A stretch of DNA of 44,452 nucleotides. Origin: Chara braunii. Lineage: Eukaryota > Streptophyta > Charophyceae > Charales > Characeae. The position numbers and the translations under genes are program-made. This document shows positions 30,668-40,593 of this stretch, piece after piece. Numbering within the stretch: position 1 is the stretch's first letter; each line of letters begins with the position of its first letter. A model generated the notes under the pieces. That model worked only from the letters and a program-made list of their open reading frames with translations. It was not told where the DNA came from and did no database searches. The stretch is taken from assembly GCA_003427395.1 (NCBI GenBank), contig BFEA01000025.1:4638265-4682716 (forward strand). The letters run 5' to 3'.

Positions 30668-30891
30668 AAAAGAAAAAAGAAAAAAGAAAAAAGAAGAGGT
30701 TGTAAATCAGTTAGTTGTGGGAGAGTTCATGGGAAACGAAATTGCAAATTGTGTGACGTTTGGCGTTGAAAATGATGGGGTGGTGGGGGGTAATGTAAGG
30801 CGAGCAGCTAATCGGTGATGGGTGATAGGGGTGCAATTGATTATACTAGTAGGTTTATGTTTTTGTTTTTGTCTTCCCCTGACTAGAAATA

Positions 30892-31041
30892 GGCCCCGAT
30901 TCACAACATTGTATGTGTATCTCGACAGTTTGGCGAACCAGATACATTCGGACTGATCCAAAATTTTGAATGTATTTGGATGGATCATAGTGCCAGACAA
31001 CAGGCAGATACGTTTACGATGTTGAGTAGTGGAGCGAGGCC
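30892..31041 (+). mobile_element. M1 MITE with ATA duplication
   Basis: GGCCCCGATTCACAAC at the left and GTAGTGGAGCGAGGCCC at the right, flanked by ATA on both sides (30889-30891, 31042-31044). A 3-bp duplication fits PIF/Harbinger- or CACTA-like elements. Confidence 0.65.
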
Positions 31042-31095
31042 CATACTTGGGGGGCATCAAGGGGGAGGTAGGTGTTGCCATCGTCCTCGTCGTCT

Positions 31096-31263
31096 GGAGA
31101 CAGGTCCCACTAGCGAAGAGGAGTCGTTAAGCTCCTGAGTCTGGACGTGTTTAAAGCAGAGATTCAGAAAAGCAGTTCAATCTCGATTCCCTCCACCTTT
31201 CCACAACCACGTCCAGATTCAGGCGGTTCAATCCCAATCCTTTATGCTAATGGGACCTCGCCC
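31096..31263. mobile_element. M3-related MITE, longer copy
   Basis: AGGTCCCACTAGCGAA near the left and TTATGCTAATGGGACCTCGCCC at the right are imperfect inverted repeats of the M3 type. The interior is unrelated to the shorter copies. No clear target duplication was seen. Confidence 0.45.
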
Positions 31264-31424
31264 GTGGGGAGGCTGCTGCCATCATCATACCTGCCCTCCG
31301 GAGGATATTGGCACCGTACTACCGGTAGCCATGAGAGTGAATGGTGCACTTACTGCTGCAAACACGTGGTGAGTTTATAGTCCTCCTTGACGCAATTCTT
31401 GTTGGGGCTAGAGGCGGAAGGCTC

Positions 31425-31582
31425 TCGCCGCACGGCACACGAAACGAAAACGAACCGAGTGCATCTGCCCACGAAAGGTGGCAAAATACACTCGTTGGTA
31501 TTTATAGCGAACCGATGGACCGGGCCGTTTTCTGCAGCAAGATGCATTCGTTTCGTTTGTCGTTTCGTGTGCCGTGCGGCGA
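31425..31582. mobile_element. M4 MITE with 22-bp perfect ends, copy 1
   Basis: The first 22 bases (31425-31446, beginning TCGCCGCACGGCACACGAAA) are the exact reverse complement of 31561-31582. Pairing continues imperfectly for another 20 bp, to GTGCATCT/AGATGCATTC. Confidence 0.75.
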
Positions 31583-31678
31583 CGCCCGAAGTGGCACCAC
31601 CGCACTACCGGGGTAGTACTGACGGTGCTAAATCACGGCGAAGCGGCCGTCGGATTCCAAAATGCGTAGCCGGAATAA

Positions 31679-31775
31679 GGGTCAGATCCCACTACCCTGG
31701 ATTATTCCTTTTTCACCCTCGATTACGAAGATCAACGGTCAGAAATGAACAATAGGGGCTAGTGGGATCTGGCCC
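31679..31775. mobile_element. M3 MITE with TAA duplication
   Basis: GGGTCAGATCCCACTA and TAGTGGGATCTGGCCC are the ends; TAA lies at 31676-31678 and 31776-31778. TAA target and GGG ends fit PIF/Harbinger-type elements. The interior is inverted relative to the copy at 32130. Confidence 0.8.
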
Positions 31776-31797
31776 TAAGAGAGCTTTGGGACGGTGG

Positions 31798-31970
31798 GCC
31801 TCCCCACCAGTGCACACGAAACGAAAAAAAAGGAAACTAGTGAATCTTCCCCACAGAAAAGGGAATGATTCGTCCGCGTCTGCTATAAGTAGTAACAAAA
31901 ATGTAATTTCCCACTCCTGTGGGCAGATGCACTCGTTTTTTTTTTTTTCGTTCGTTTCCGTGCGATTTCA
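31798..31970. mobile_element. M4 MITE, diverged copy 2
   Basis: CACGAAACGAAAAAAAAGGA..GTGAATCTTCCCCACAG at the left pairs with CTGTGGGCAGATGCACTCG..TTCGTTCGTTTCCGTG at the right, the same layout as 31425-31582. The boundaries are approximate. Confidence 0.55.
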
Positions 31971-31990
31971 GTTGGACCATCCGGGAATCA

Positions 31991-32058
31991 GGACAGTATC
32001 AGGATCCAAGGATCCAACGGCGGTCAGGACAGTATCAGGATCCAAGGATCCAACGGCG
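31991..32058. repeat. Tandem 34-36-bp duplication
   Basis: CAGGACAGTATCAGGATCCA followed by AGGATCCAACGGCGGT occurs twice in succession. Confidence 0.85.
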
Positions 32059-32129
32059 GTCGCGGTCAATTGACGAAGTCTATGGCCGAAATGTGGCAGC
32101 TCTTGGCGGCTGAGTCTTTAGGGGAGTTG

Positions 32130-32219
32130 GGCCCAGATCCCACCAGCCCCTATTGTTCATTTCTGACCGTTGATCTTTGTAATCGAGGGTGAATAATCCA
32201 GGGTAGTGCGATCTGACCC
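32130..32219. mobile_element. M3 MITE with TTG duplication
   Basis: Ends GGCCCAGATCCCACCAGCCC and GTAGTGCGATCTGACCC, flanked by TTG (32127-32129, 32220-32222). The interior, TTCATTTCTGACCGTTGATC, matches the minus strand of 31679-31775. Confidence 0.75.
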
Positions 32220-32412
32220 TTGATCTGTTTTTACCGGCTGTCGAAAACAGCCTATATACCCTTTCAGATTTGGGGCCCACTCAGGAATCGCCCCATTCTG
32301 AAGGAAGAAGCGGGCGAGGAGGAAAAGTCTCGATCGATGATCGGCGTCTCCAGGGGGCCATCCTCTCACATCAATGATATGTTTAGGGTGTGTACCGTCG
32401 GCCTAAGAACTA

Positions 32413-32527
32413 CCGTTCGGGGAAGTCTTTCCCCGAACACAAGGCACCATCATTTTGACTGCATCGGGACGGAAAGATAGTCTGTATACATTCATTATCA
32501 GGGTGCGTTATGTTCGGGGGAAGGCGG
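32413..32527. mobile_element. M2 MITE (TA target), copy 2
   Basis: Between TA (32411-32412) and TA (32528-32529). The left end is CCGTTCGGGGAAGTCTTTCC and the right end TTATGTTCGGGGGAAGGCGG. An extra foldback lies in the left end. Confidence 0.65.
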
Positions 32528-32578
32528 TAGCTACCAGGTCCTCTCCTGGCACCTGAAAAAGAACGAAAAACCAACTGG

Positions 32579-32685
32579 ACAGCTCCGTCGGTACACGACC
32601 GAACTGTTGAATTCCATACCTGCGTTCGAACTGAAACTCCTCTCGACGCAGATGAGTAAAATATCACAATTCTGAATTACTAAGG
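32579..32685 (+). repeat. tRNA-like SINE, diverged copy
   Basis: AGCTCCGTCGGTACAC, GAACTGTTGAATTCCATACC, GTTCGAACTG and a tail TTCTGAATTACT follow the order of the copies at 29.0-29.4 kb. The head is not recognisable as U6. Confidence 0.55.
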
Positions 32686-32699
32686 CCGTTGCCCTTTTG

Positions 32700-33165
32700 A
32701 AAAAAGGAAGAAAAGGAAGTAAGGAATAAAAAAAGAGAAGGGGAAAAAAAAGGGAAAAAAGAAACGAAAGAAAAAAAAGAAAGAAAAGAAAAGGAGGGTC
32801 TACTGTGGTTTGTTCTCTCTTTTTCCGTGTATTGTTAGGCCTTGCTTGCTTTGGAGTCTGTCTTCATCCTTGCGCTGGAGTTTAGCAGTTTTCCACCACC
32901 TCACCTCTAGAGGTGTAGGCGATTTTTTCCCCCCCCTTATTTTGTTTTTTTCCACTGAATCTTGTTTTTTTTCACCGAATCTTGTTTTCTCCCCCCGAGT
33001 CCTTTTTTTTCCACCGAATCTGTGAGCTCACAGAAGAGAATTGCAGGCATTCGTGCACCACGACTGCCGTGTGACCGCACAAGGGGCAATTTTGCAAGTG
33101 GCAGGGTGTCCAGGCATTGTGTTTTCCAATTTGCTACCCCTGTGTGACTGCACAACACAGAGAAC
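32700..33165. other. No recognisable gene
   Basis: An A/G-rich low-complexity stretch (32698-32800) and a CCACCGAATC/TCACCGAATC-type T-rich short repeat (32930-33025). Confidence 0.45.
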
Positions 33166-33169
33166 TACT

Positions 33170-33268
33170 GTCTTCATCAGAATGGAATGCCTGGTCATTA
33201 TATCTGTATTTGGTGCAAGTTTCAGTCCAGATATAATGATCGGGGGCACTCTATTCGGGTGAAGACGG
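33170..33268. mobile_element. M2 MITE (TA target), copy 3
   Basis: TA at 33168-33169 and 33269-33270. Left CTGTCTTCATCAGAATG, right CTATTCGGGTGAAGACGG. The interior GTCATTATATCTGTATTTGG is shared with the other copies. Confidence 0.75.
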
Positions 33269-33570
33269 TAGCGAACTGGGAGTAGCAAACGTGGCAGGCC
33301 AATTGTGCTGTTTTGCTGTTTTGCTACCTGTGTGTGAGTATGCCCTGACTCCTAATATTTGAGTAGATAGGGACGAAGCGGTCTCTGCCATGACATCGTC
33401 GTAACCCATCGATGATTCGCCTTGCAGGGTCATGATAGTATATATATCCTTCTTTTTTTTTGTTGATAATATATAGTATATATATCCTCTGTCTTCGTTT
33501 CCAACTTCTTCCTTTTTCGAAATGTTAATTTATAGCTGCTCAGTATTGTTCTGAGTTGAAGAAACAGAGA

Positions 33571-33582
33571 AGATACATCCGT

Positions 33583-33614
<32 letters not shown>

Positions 33615-33622
33615 GGCCCCTG
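33571..33622 (+). ncRNA. 5'-part U6 retrocopy with flanking duplication
   Basis: CATCCGTTAAAATTGGAACG through ACAGAGAAGATTAGCATGGC and CCCTGC is U6 truncated after the core. TAGTATTGTTCTGA.TTGAAG occurs on both sides (about 33542-33562 and 33624-33644), as expected of a target-site duplication. Confidence 0.65.
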
Positions 33623-33794
33623 CTTAGTATTGTTCTGACTTGAAGGAAAAAAAAACAGACAGAAGAACAGTGGTGATGTCTGCCAACCTCTACTTGGCTT
33701 TGTCCCTTTTCGTTTTTGTTTTTGTTTTGCTCTTTTCCATTGGCATGTACATTTCCTTCCCTGATGTCCACGTTCAATTGCTCGTCTTCTGCAG

Positions 33795-34321
33795 AAGGAA
33801 ATTTGGGGGAGCTTCAGCAGACCATCACTATTGGAAGAAATGGCCCCAGGGTGAGTGCCACGTTTTTCTCTCTTCTTCTTGTGTCTTTATTCGCACCTAT
33901 TTCCCTTCCCTTCCCCTATCAGGGCATGCATACTCACAGCGGGAGTTTTTTGACGCAGCTTTGGACGTGATTGCTGCCAGATGCATTCAAGTCCACCCGT
34001 CATGTTGGTCAGATACGTTGAGCAAAGTGCTAGTGCGAGCATGCGCCCTCTCTCTCCCTCAACCGTTTTTTAATCATCCATTCACTTGTATAATGCAGCA
34101 TGACATGGCTGTGACATGGCTGCAAGATGTAACGAGTGGATGCGTTTATTATTCAAATTTTGAGGCTCTGTATGTTCTGGTGGTTATACGATTCATTTGT
34201 GTGTTTGCGTGACTCTGTATGTTCTGGTTTTTATATGATTCATTCATGTGTTCGCCTGACCGTACCTGCTTAGAATGGTGTGTCATATACACGGCCATGC
34301 AAACGCACAAACGAATTATAG
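33795..34321 (+). CDS. Chain of small phase-compatible exons (unknown protein)
   Basis: Possible exons are 33795-33850 (acceptor TTCTGCAG, donor AGG|GTGAGT), 33923-34026 (acceptor CCCTATCAG, donor AAA|GTGCTA), 34099-34128 (acceptor AATGCAG, donor GAT|GTAACG) and 34274-34321 (acceptor CTGCTTAG, stop TAG). In the frame GGASADHHYWKKWPQ, then GHAYSQREFFDAALDVIAAR, then HDMAVTWLQD, the phases agree (2, 1, 0, 0). The first two introns are both 72 bp, which is short but possible. No family was recognised, and upstream exons were not found. The segments could belong to the EGF/transmembrane gene or to another gene in its intron, or be chance. Confidence 0.35.
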
Positions 34322-34770
34322 CTTTGTCTTTAGTTTCACGTGTCCGTCGTTGTCATGTTTACTGAATCAAAATGCGTCTGCCGAGTTAAGCGAGCATAAG
34401 CAATCGGGTAGGAATCAGGCCGCTTCATCTAGTGCGAGCGTTAAAAACATGGAATTTTGCTGCTGACTGACATGTAGTTTTGTTTGTCTTTAATTGAAGC
34501 CCAGATCCGTGGGCTCGGGCTGATAAAAATGAAATCGTATGTGTCTCGTGCATCTAGCATTGATGAACATAGAAATTATTACGGAAGCACGACTGACACA
34601 TTTCATAGATGTCAATAACGATGAGCACACCCAGGCCATGTGAGCGAGTCGTACATATACAGAACTGGTAGCAAACAGTGCACGAGTTCGAATCCGGGTG
34701 TGGAATCAGACAAAGACAACGAGGCTAGGGGCGACCCTGTCATTTAAAAAACAATGATGATGAGCTTCGT
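34322..34770. other. No recognisable gene
   Basis: Contains a lone B-box-like GAGTTCGAATCC at 34683-34694 preceded by a weak A box, a likely SINE remnant. A similar one lies at 35249-35260. Confidence 0.4.
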
Positions 34771-35006
34771 CGGCAAACTGAAAAGTCTTTTTGAGCACTT
34801 CCGGCTTAACCGGAATACAATGTACGGTCATTATAACTGTATTTGTAGCAACTTTGAGTCTAGATGCAGCAGGCAAACTGAAAGTCTTTTTGAGCACTAC
34901 CGGCTTAACCTGGAACAATGTACGGTCATTATAGCTGTATTTGTGGCAACTTTGAGTCTAGATACGGCAATCAAAATGACGGTATGCTGTATTCGGGTGA
35001 AGACGG
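34771..35006. mobile_element. M2 MITE, copy 4, with internal 101-bp tandem duplication
   Basis: 34771-34871 and 34872-34972 are direct duplicates (GGCAAACTGAAA.GTCTTTTT..TTTGAGTCTAGAT). The second unit starts an element at CCGGCTTAACC after TA (34898-34899). That element ends at TTCGGGTGAAGACGG before TA (35007-35008). Confidence 0.6.
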
Positions 35007-35435
35007 TAGATCTGGGCAGGACATGCCTTTGGAGTGCGGCGCTCTGTGGTGGCCCGCACTCGTTTTATACACAGCTCACTAAATGTCCGTGATATCATTA
35101 GAGTGTGATTGTGCCAAAGGAATTTGTTTTCCCCCCGATGCATTAGAGTGTGTTTCAACTCTACGGAAGTGTTAGTGACGACTGCGGAGTGACAACCACA
35201 CACGTGTATGGCTGAATGGTACATGCATGTAGCTGTTGGTAAACAGGCCATGAGTTCGAATCCTGATGGAATTAGTTGAAGAAGAAAGGATGCTTAGGTG
35301 AACAAAAACAGGAATGACAATTACGAGAGTGATTATGACCATGGTAAAGTTGGTAATGATGAGGATGAGATGGCAACCAAAAAAATAAAAAAAAAAGAGT
35401 GTTGGATGATGGTGATTAGAAGGATGAGACGAATG

Positions 35436-35905
35436 ATGATGATGATGATGATGATAGTTTCCATGGCACAGTGAAACACAGTTAGGAATACGTTGCTGCT
35501 AATGTCTCCGTCACAACAACAGAAAAAAAGACAAATGACAGTCAGTCTGCAACAATGGGAGGTGTAGGGAATGGCAGTCACACAGTTCTTTGGACCCTGC
35601 CACTGGGTTGTCCCGACCCCAGTGATTACGAGTATCAAAGTTATGAAGGTAGTGGCAGCGACAGCGGCAGGAACAGGGTTGATAGCAGTGGTTATAATCA
35701 TTATGTTGGTAATGGCGATGAGGATGGTGCTGAGGCTCGGTGATTAGGTTGATGGTGAATGAAGACTATGATGCCGGTGATGATGATGCCGGTGATGATG
35801 ATGCCGGTGATGATGATGATGATGATGATGAATATGATGATGATGATCACAGCGTCATGGGCACCACTTTCAATGGGGATGACGATGATGATAATGATAA
35901 TGATG
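35436..35905. repeat. GAT-rich trinucleotide repeats
   Basis: GATGATGAT runs lie at 35432-35455 and about 35765-35905, with three tandem GATGCCGGTGAT units at 35768-35813. Asp- or Met-rich frames across them are by-products. Confidence 0.9.
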
Positions 35906-35949
35906 AAGATCATGTTGAAGTGCAGGTCGTACGAGCAATAAGTTGAATT

Positions 35950-36660
35950 CTAAATGATCTGGGGAGGAAGAAGGATGGGAACCAGGTGGACTTTTGTGAC
36001 TGAGTTTGAGGGAAGAGGGTACGGCAAGCTGTTTCTCTTCCCTTTTGTATGCTTTAGGGGAAGGGAGGGTTGGATGGGCATGAGACGTTTTTGAAAAAGG
36101 TGGGGTGTTGGGATGTTGTTTGCTTAGCAAGTTTATTTAGTTCGTTCCTAATCATTATGCTTCTTATTCCAACTCGTCGGTAGAACAGAAAAAAAAAAAA
36201 AGCTCATGCGAGACTTGTTTTGCCAGATCTATGATCGAGTGAAATACCACTTTTGCAGATGCTGGGAGAGAAGTCGGTTCTCACATTTCTTTGAACAGTG
36301 TTTACTTTCTGCCCCGTAAATGTGCCTGGTGTGTTGCCCATGTCTTTTTTACAGCTGTTTTTTTTCTTCTTTCCCTTTTTTTTTTTTTTTCTTTCCAATG
36401 GACCATGGATCAGATATTAAACTGATCAGAACAAATACTACACTTGATTTATTTATTTTTTTATTTTTTTTATTTTTTTTAATTATTGTGGCCCGATGGA
36501 CCACGGATCAGATAATAAACTGAGCAGAACAAGTACTTGGCTATGTGTCCGTCTCTCACAGGATTCTCATTGTTTTTTTTTTGTTTTTTTTTTTTTAAGT
36601 AGTTTTGAACTTTGAACGCTAATCGATTGCAATCTTCTCCTTGTCTCCGCTTTGCTTGCA
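35950..36660. other. Intergenic or intron DNA before the transmembrane exon
   Basis: A diverged tandem copy, GGACCA.GGATCAGATA.TAAACTGA.CAGAACAA at about 36401 and 36500, lies within T-rich sequence. No coding signal was recognised. Confidence 0.4.
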
Positions 36661-36661
36661 G

Positions 36662-36913
36662 TGGTACACTGTTGTGTTTGGTGTGTTGGGAGCGCTGATT
36701 GTCGTGGCGCTTTCGGTGGCCACCGGTGTGCTGCTTTGGCGAAAGAACGAGATGGAGAAGTCTATGATGTTCCGGGAGATGAAACCGAACGAAGTGCAGA
36801 TGCAGCCTACCTCCGGACTGGCACCCCTGGACAATGAATCTCTCATTTCTAGGGGGCAAATAGTCAGCAACCCAGACGGATCAAGTCCTCGTGCCTCTGC
36901 TTCACATGTATGA
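36662..36913 (+). CDS. Transmembrane-helix exon, possible 3' exon of the EGF protein
   Basis: A good acceptor (CTCCGCTTTGCTTGCAG, AG at 36660-36661) opens a phase-0 frame. It encodes a 22-24 residue hydrophobic helix (VVFGVLGALIVVALSVATGV) followed by the basic stop-transfer RKNEMEK and a polar tail rich in Ser, Pro and Asn, ending with TGA at 36911-36913. This is the layout of the end of a type I membrane protein: helix, positive charges, cytosolic tail. A donor-like CAT|GTATGA after 36907 could instead splice in phase 0 to 37762. The EGF exon at 23.7 kb has a different exit phase, so at least one intermediate exon would be needed to link them. A 12.6-kb gap filled by mobile elements is consistent with a very large intron, but the linkage is an inference. 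Confidence 0.55.
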   Translation, partial: WYTVVFGVLGALIVVALSVATGVLLWRKNEMEKSMMFREMKPNEVQMQPTSGLAPLDNESLISRGQIVSNPDGSSPRASASHV

Positions 36914-37761
36914 TGTAGGCATTTTGCCCATTTCTGGCAAGGTAGGGATAGTTTCCAGTTCATTTTCCAAGAAATGATGGGTCTGGGGGAGGCCAGGGGG
37001 GCGCCAAGGAGAGAGTGGATTGTGGTGCGGATCCAGCGAAAGATTCCGGGATCTCTCCGTTCTGTGTATGCCTCTACCTCTACCTGTTTTGCTCTGATAG
37101 GTGGAACCCTTCCCCCGGCCAAAGATTACGTCAGTCATTGTTCGACTACTGTCTCGCTTGTCGCACGGGGCGGCGGAGTGAATGCCCTTCGTGTATGCCC
37201 CAGGATGTCATTACCCTTGTTTGGTCCAGATTTGATTTTCGTTTTTCTTTCTTTTCTTTTTTTCGTTCATTTTCTTATTCATCGTTTGCTTAGTGTTTCT
37301 TTTTTGCCCTTTTTGTTTCCTTGGTTGTGCATCCTGGATATGCATGTCATCGAGAAGTTTGAAGTTTGCCAGCCAATGTGCGAGTTGCATCTGCCTTGCT
37401 GCGAGGATGGCCTCTCTGCCTTTTTCCTCTATTCGCTGTTGCTAGCGCAATGTTTTTGAGCTGCGGACGGCTGAGAATTATTAGTTATAAGTCTGTGTGG
37501 CCTTACGTTTCTCCTTTCGCTTTTCACTTTTTTCAAGTTTTTCGTCTCTAGCGATTTTACCCCTCCTCCTCATGCGTTCTCCATTCTGCCTTCCGGCAGG
37601 GTTCTTTGCCAGATGTATACGGAATTTGTCTTCTTCTGTGCAGTTCTATCCGGAAAAAATTTGCGTGCTTGGGCAGAGTGAGAAGCTAATGCTAAACGTA
37701 ACCTGTCTTCTAAGCAGTTGTTCCTGAGATGAGGCGGGTTTAACGGGTGCTTGCTTCGCAG

Positions 37762-37968
37762 GAAGGCTTCCTAGCAGCAGCCCCTGAGGAAGGGGAAAGG
37801 CGATGGTCACACAGCTGGTCGCTTGCACGCGCACAAAAAGGCGCAAATCATCTTCCGATGGAGTTCGGCTACACTAAGATCGAAGCAACGCGTGCTATCA
37901 TTGAGCCAAGCGATCAGCCAAGCGATCAGGCGCACAAAAAGGGCGAATCATCTTCCGATGGATCTTGA
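37762..37968 (+). CDS. Possible alternative last exon of the transmembrane gene
   Basis: After the acceptor GTGCTTGCTTCGCAG a phase-0 frame encodes EGFLAAAPEEGERRW.. and a polar Glu/Ser/Asp tail to TGA at 37966-37968. Within it, AGCCAAGCGATC and GCGCACAAAAAGG..ATCATCTTCCGATGGA are each duplicated. It fits a disordered cytosolic tail, but no transcript supports it. Confidence 0.3.
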   Translation, partial: EGFLAAAPEEGERRWSHSWSLARAQKGANHLPMEFGYTKIEATRAIIEPSDQPSDQAHKKGESSSDGS

Positions 37969-37984
37969 ATTGTAGATTAGACGT

Positions 37985-38012
37985 CCAGTTGACCCTTTTA
38001 AGGTCAATTGGT
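37985..38012. other. Short inverted repeat
   Basis: CCAGTTGACC and GGTCAATTGG can pair around TTTTAA. It lies just after the possible last exon. Role unknown. Confidence 0.4.
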
Positions 38013-38029
38013 CCTTGGAGTTTGGACGG

Positions 38030-38970
38030 TGCGGTTTGATCACAAGATGATCGGCAAACCAAATAAGTCACGAGAGCTTGTAAGTATGGAAAGGGGCGAG
38101 CAGGGGGAGGGCAGGGNGCGGGGGGGNGGAGAGAGNGGGGGGGGGGAGGTGAAATGATCTCCTGGTCATCTACTTGCCTTATCAGCCAGCACTCGTCTTG
38201 TTTTCCGTTCTCTTTTCCTTTGCTTTTCCGTCTTCTTTTTCCTTTTCTTTTGAGTTTCTTTTTTCTCCGATCTCCTTTTTTCCCCGTCTACTTTTGTGGC
38301 GAGCAATTATCTTTCTTTGATGGAGAAGGGATGTCATGTTCATATACATGGGGCTGGTCGTTGGGTCGAAACGGACACAACAGACTTGTGTGGCAGAGGG
38401 CTGCTGTAAGATTTTGGAGTTCGAAATGTTGTTAGAAGTTCAGCGCACAAGACCTACAGCCATTGGCTTTAATGTCCTGTTCTATGTCCTCAATCCGCAT
38501 TTGATGACCACAATCATTTTGGAGTTAACTGAAGTGTGCATAAATCCTGAAAGCTGAACGCATGATTGAACCGTGTGTGTATAAGGCATATGCTAGTAGT
38601 GTACCTTCACACCTCTGAATCTTTCTTTCGGTGATAACTGGATGTTCATATTGATACTGAGTAACGTAAAAGGAGGCAGGCATAGTGATGGTAAACAAAC
38701 GGTCTTTCTGCTATTCTTGATGAGCACAAAACGTAGTAGAACGGACTGGAGTAAATGCAAAATTTAAATCGTACTTCGGGTGCAACTCTCAAAACTGCAT
38801 GCATACACATGTGTAGACAGATGTGTAGATACAGCCCTTGCGGTGGTATGATGAAGGTGAGCTAGCCTATGGCTTTTCCAATTGCCCGTTTTGAGCTCTT
38901 CTGTTTTAACTTGATATCGCCAGCATTGCGTTGAGGCGAATGCGGCTTACCCGGCCGAATTTTGACTGGA
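38030..38970. other. No recognisable gene
   Basis: Contains a G-rich stretch with three isolated N (38116-38136) and a T-rich region. Short open frames carry no motif. Confidence 0.4.
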
Positions 38971-38977
38971 CAAATCA

Positions 38978-39756
38978 TTCTTCTTCTTCTTCTTTCTTCT
39001 TCTTCGTCTTCGTCTTCTTCTTCTTCTTCTTCTTCTTCTTCTTCTTCTTCTTCTTCTTCTGTCTTTTTCTTCTTCTTCTTCTTCTTCTTCTTCTTCTTCT
39101 TCTTCTTCTTCTTCTTCTTCTTCGTTTTCTTCTTCTTCTTCTTCTTCTTCTTCTTTTTCTTCTTTTTTCTTCTTCTTCTTCTTCTTCTTCTTCTTCTTCT
39201 TCTTCTTCTTCTTCTTCTTCTTCTTCTTCTTCTGTCTTTGTCTTGTTCTTTCTTTCTTCTTCTTCTTCTTCTTCTTCTTCGTCTTCGTCTTCGTCTTCTT
39301 CTTCGTCTTCTTCTTTTTCGTCTTCTTCTTCTTCGTCTTCTTCTTCTTCTTCTTCTTCTTCTTCTTCTTCTTCTTCTTCTACTGGTTTCTCCAAATCCTC
39401 CTCCTCTTCTTCTTCTGCTGCTGCGTCCTGCTTCTGCGTCTGCTTTTTCTGCTGCGTCTGCTTCTTATTCTGCTGCTTTGCTTTCTCGAAATCCTCCTCT
39501 TCTTCTTTTACTTCGTCCTCCTCCTCCTCCTCCTCCTCTTTCCTCCTCTTCTTCTTTTACTTCGTCCTCCTCCTCCTCCTCCTCTTTCCTCCTCTTCTTC
39601 TTCTTCTGCTGCCTCCTGCTTCTGTGTCTGCTTTTTCTGATGCTTCAGCTTCAGCTTCTGCTTCCACTGCTTCTTCTTCTTCTTCTTCTGTTTCCGCTGC
39701 TGCTTCTACTTCGGCGGATTTTTCTTCTTCTTCTGCTGCTGCTGCTCCTGCTCCCC
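38978..39756. repeat. Large (TTC)n-type polypyrimidine tract
   Basis: About 780 bp of TTC with interspersed TCG, CTC and CTG variants; almost all pyrimidine on the plus strand in the first 400 bp. Long Phe-, Leu- or Ser-rich frames on the plus strand and Glu/Lys frames on the minus strand are consequences of the repeat. Such tracts can form triplex DNA. Confidence 0.95.
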
Positions 39757-39899
39757 CTCCTCTGCGACCACTGCTGCAAATGCACTCATGCAGTCTTAGC
39801 AGGGGCCACCTTTTCTCTCACGCTCCCATTTCGCAGAAAAAGCTGTTTCATGTGAACTTTGCCACACACAGTCGTGTTGCAAATACTGTAGCAATGTGA

Positions 39900-40500
39900 A
39901 CTTGCGAAGAGTGATCACAGCGTCTTGGTAGCTGTCGCCTCTTCTGTGATGTTTCCGGTGTCTACTGAAATGCCTCCCCACGTCTGATTGCCTGTGTGTG
40001 GCAGCAGCTCGTCAATTGAAAAGAACTTTTGCCGGAGTAGATCTCTTTCATGTGAGCCCCTGCCCGCGTGGCAAGTTTTGCGGAGGGGGCCACAGCATGT
40101 CGAATCATGCTGTAAATATCTCAGGGGCCGTTTTGCACAGCGTGAACAAAATGGGAGCATGAGAGAAAAGGTGGCGCCTAAATATCTCTGTTCGAAGAAG
40201 GAAGCCAACTACCCTGTTGTCACTGTTAAAATCTACTGGAAAGCCCGTGTCCAAAATTTACGAGAATGCCCGTGTCCATGTGTATTTTCGCTGGGGCAAA
40301 AAGTCATTTCACAGTGGCAGATAAATAGCCTTTCCTCCATTCAGGAAATGGGGCCCGAATTTGGCCATGCCTTGTTGAGAAACAAAGCCAGATTGGCACT
40401 CCAGCTCCTTCGGTGATAGACGGATGCAGACACACATTGCGAAGACGAATGTTCTTTTTTTTTTGTTTGTTTGTTTGTTTGTTTGTTTGTTTATCCGTTA
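39900..40500. other. No recognisable gene
   Basis: An open frame at 39988-40416 has ordinary composition but no motif I recognise and no good start context. A (TTTG)n run ends the region. Confidence 0.3.
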
Positions 40501-40506
40501 AAACTT

Positions 40507-40593
40507 AAAATTGGAACGATACAGAGAAGAAAGATTAGCATGGCCCCTGCGCTTTCAAGGATGACACGCATAAATCGAGAAATGGTCCAAATT
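40507..40593 (+). ncRNA. U6 snRNA-like copy lacking the 5' stem-loop
   Basis: Starts at AAATTGGAACGATACAGAGA, continues AGATTAGCATGGCCCCTGCG..AAGGATGACACGCATAAATC and ends GAGAAATGGTCCAAATT. Two small insertions (AGAA, TTTC) are present. The missing stem-loop, the TTTG repeat directly upstream and the lack of promoter elements indicate a retrocopy. Confidence 0.8.

Noticed and set aside
38931-39899. Long Phe/Leu/Ser-rich frames (322 and 297 residues) and a Glu/Lys-rich frame on the minus strand
   Set aside because: They are translations of the TTC repeat in several frames; no start context or domain.
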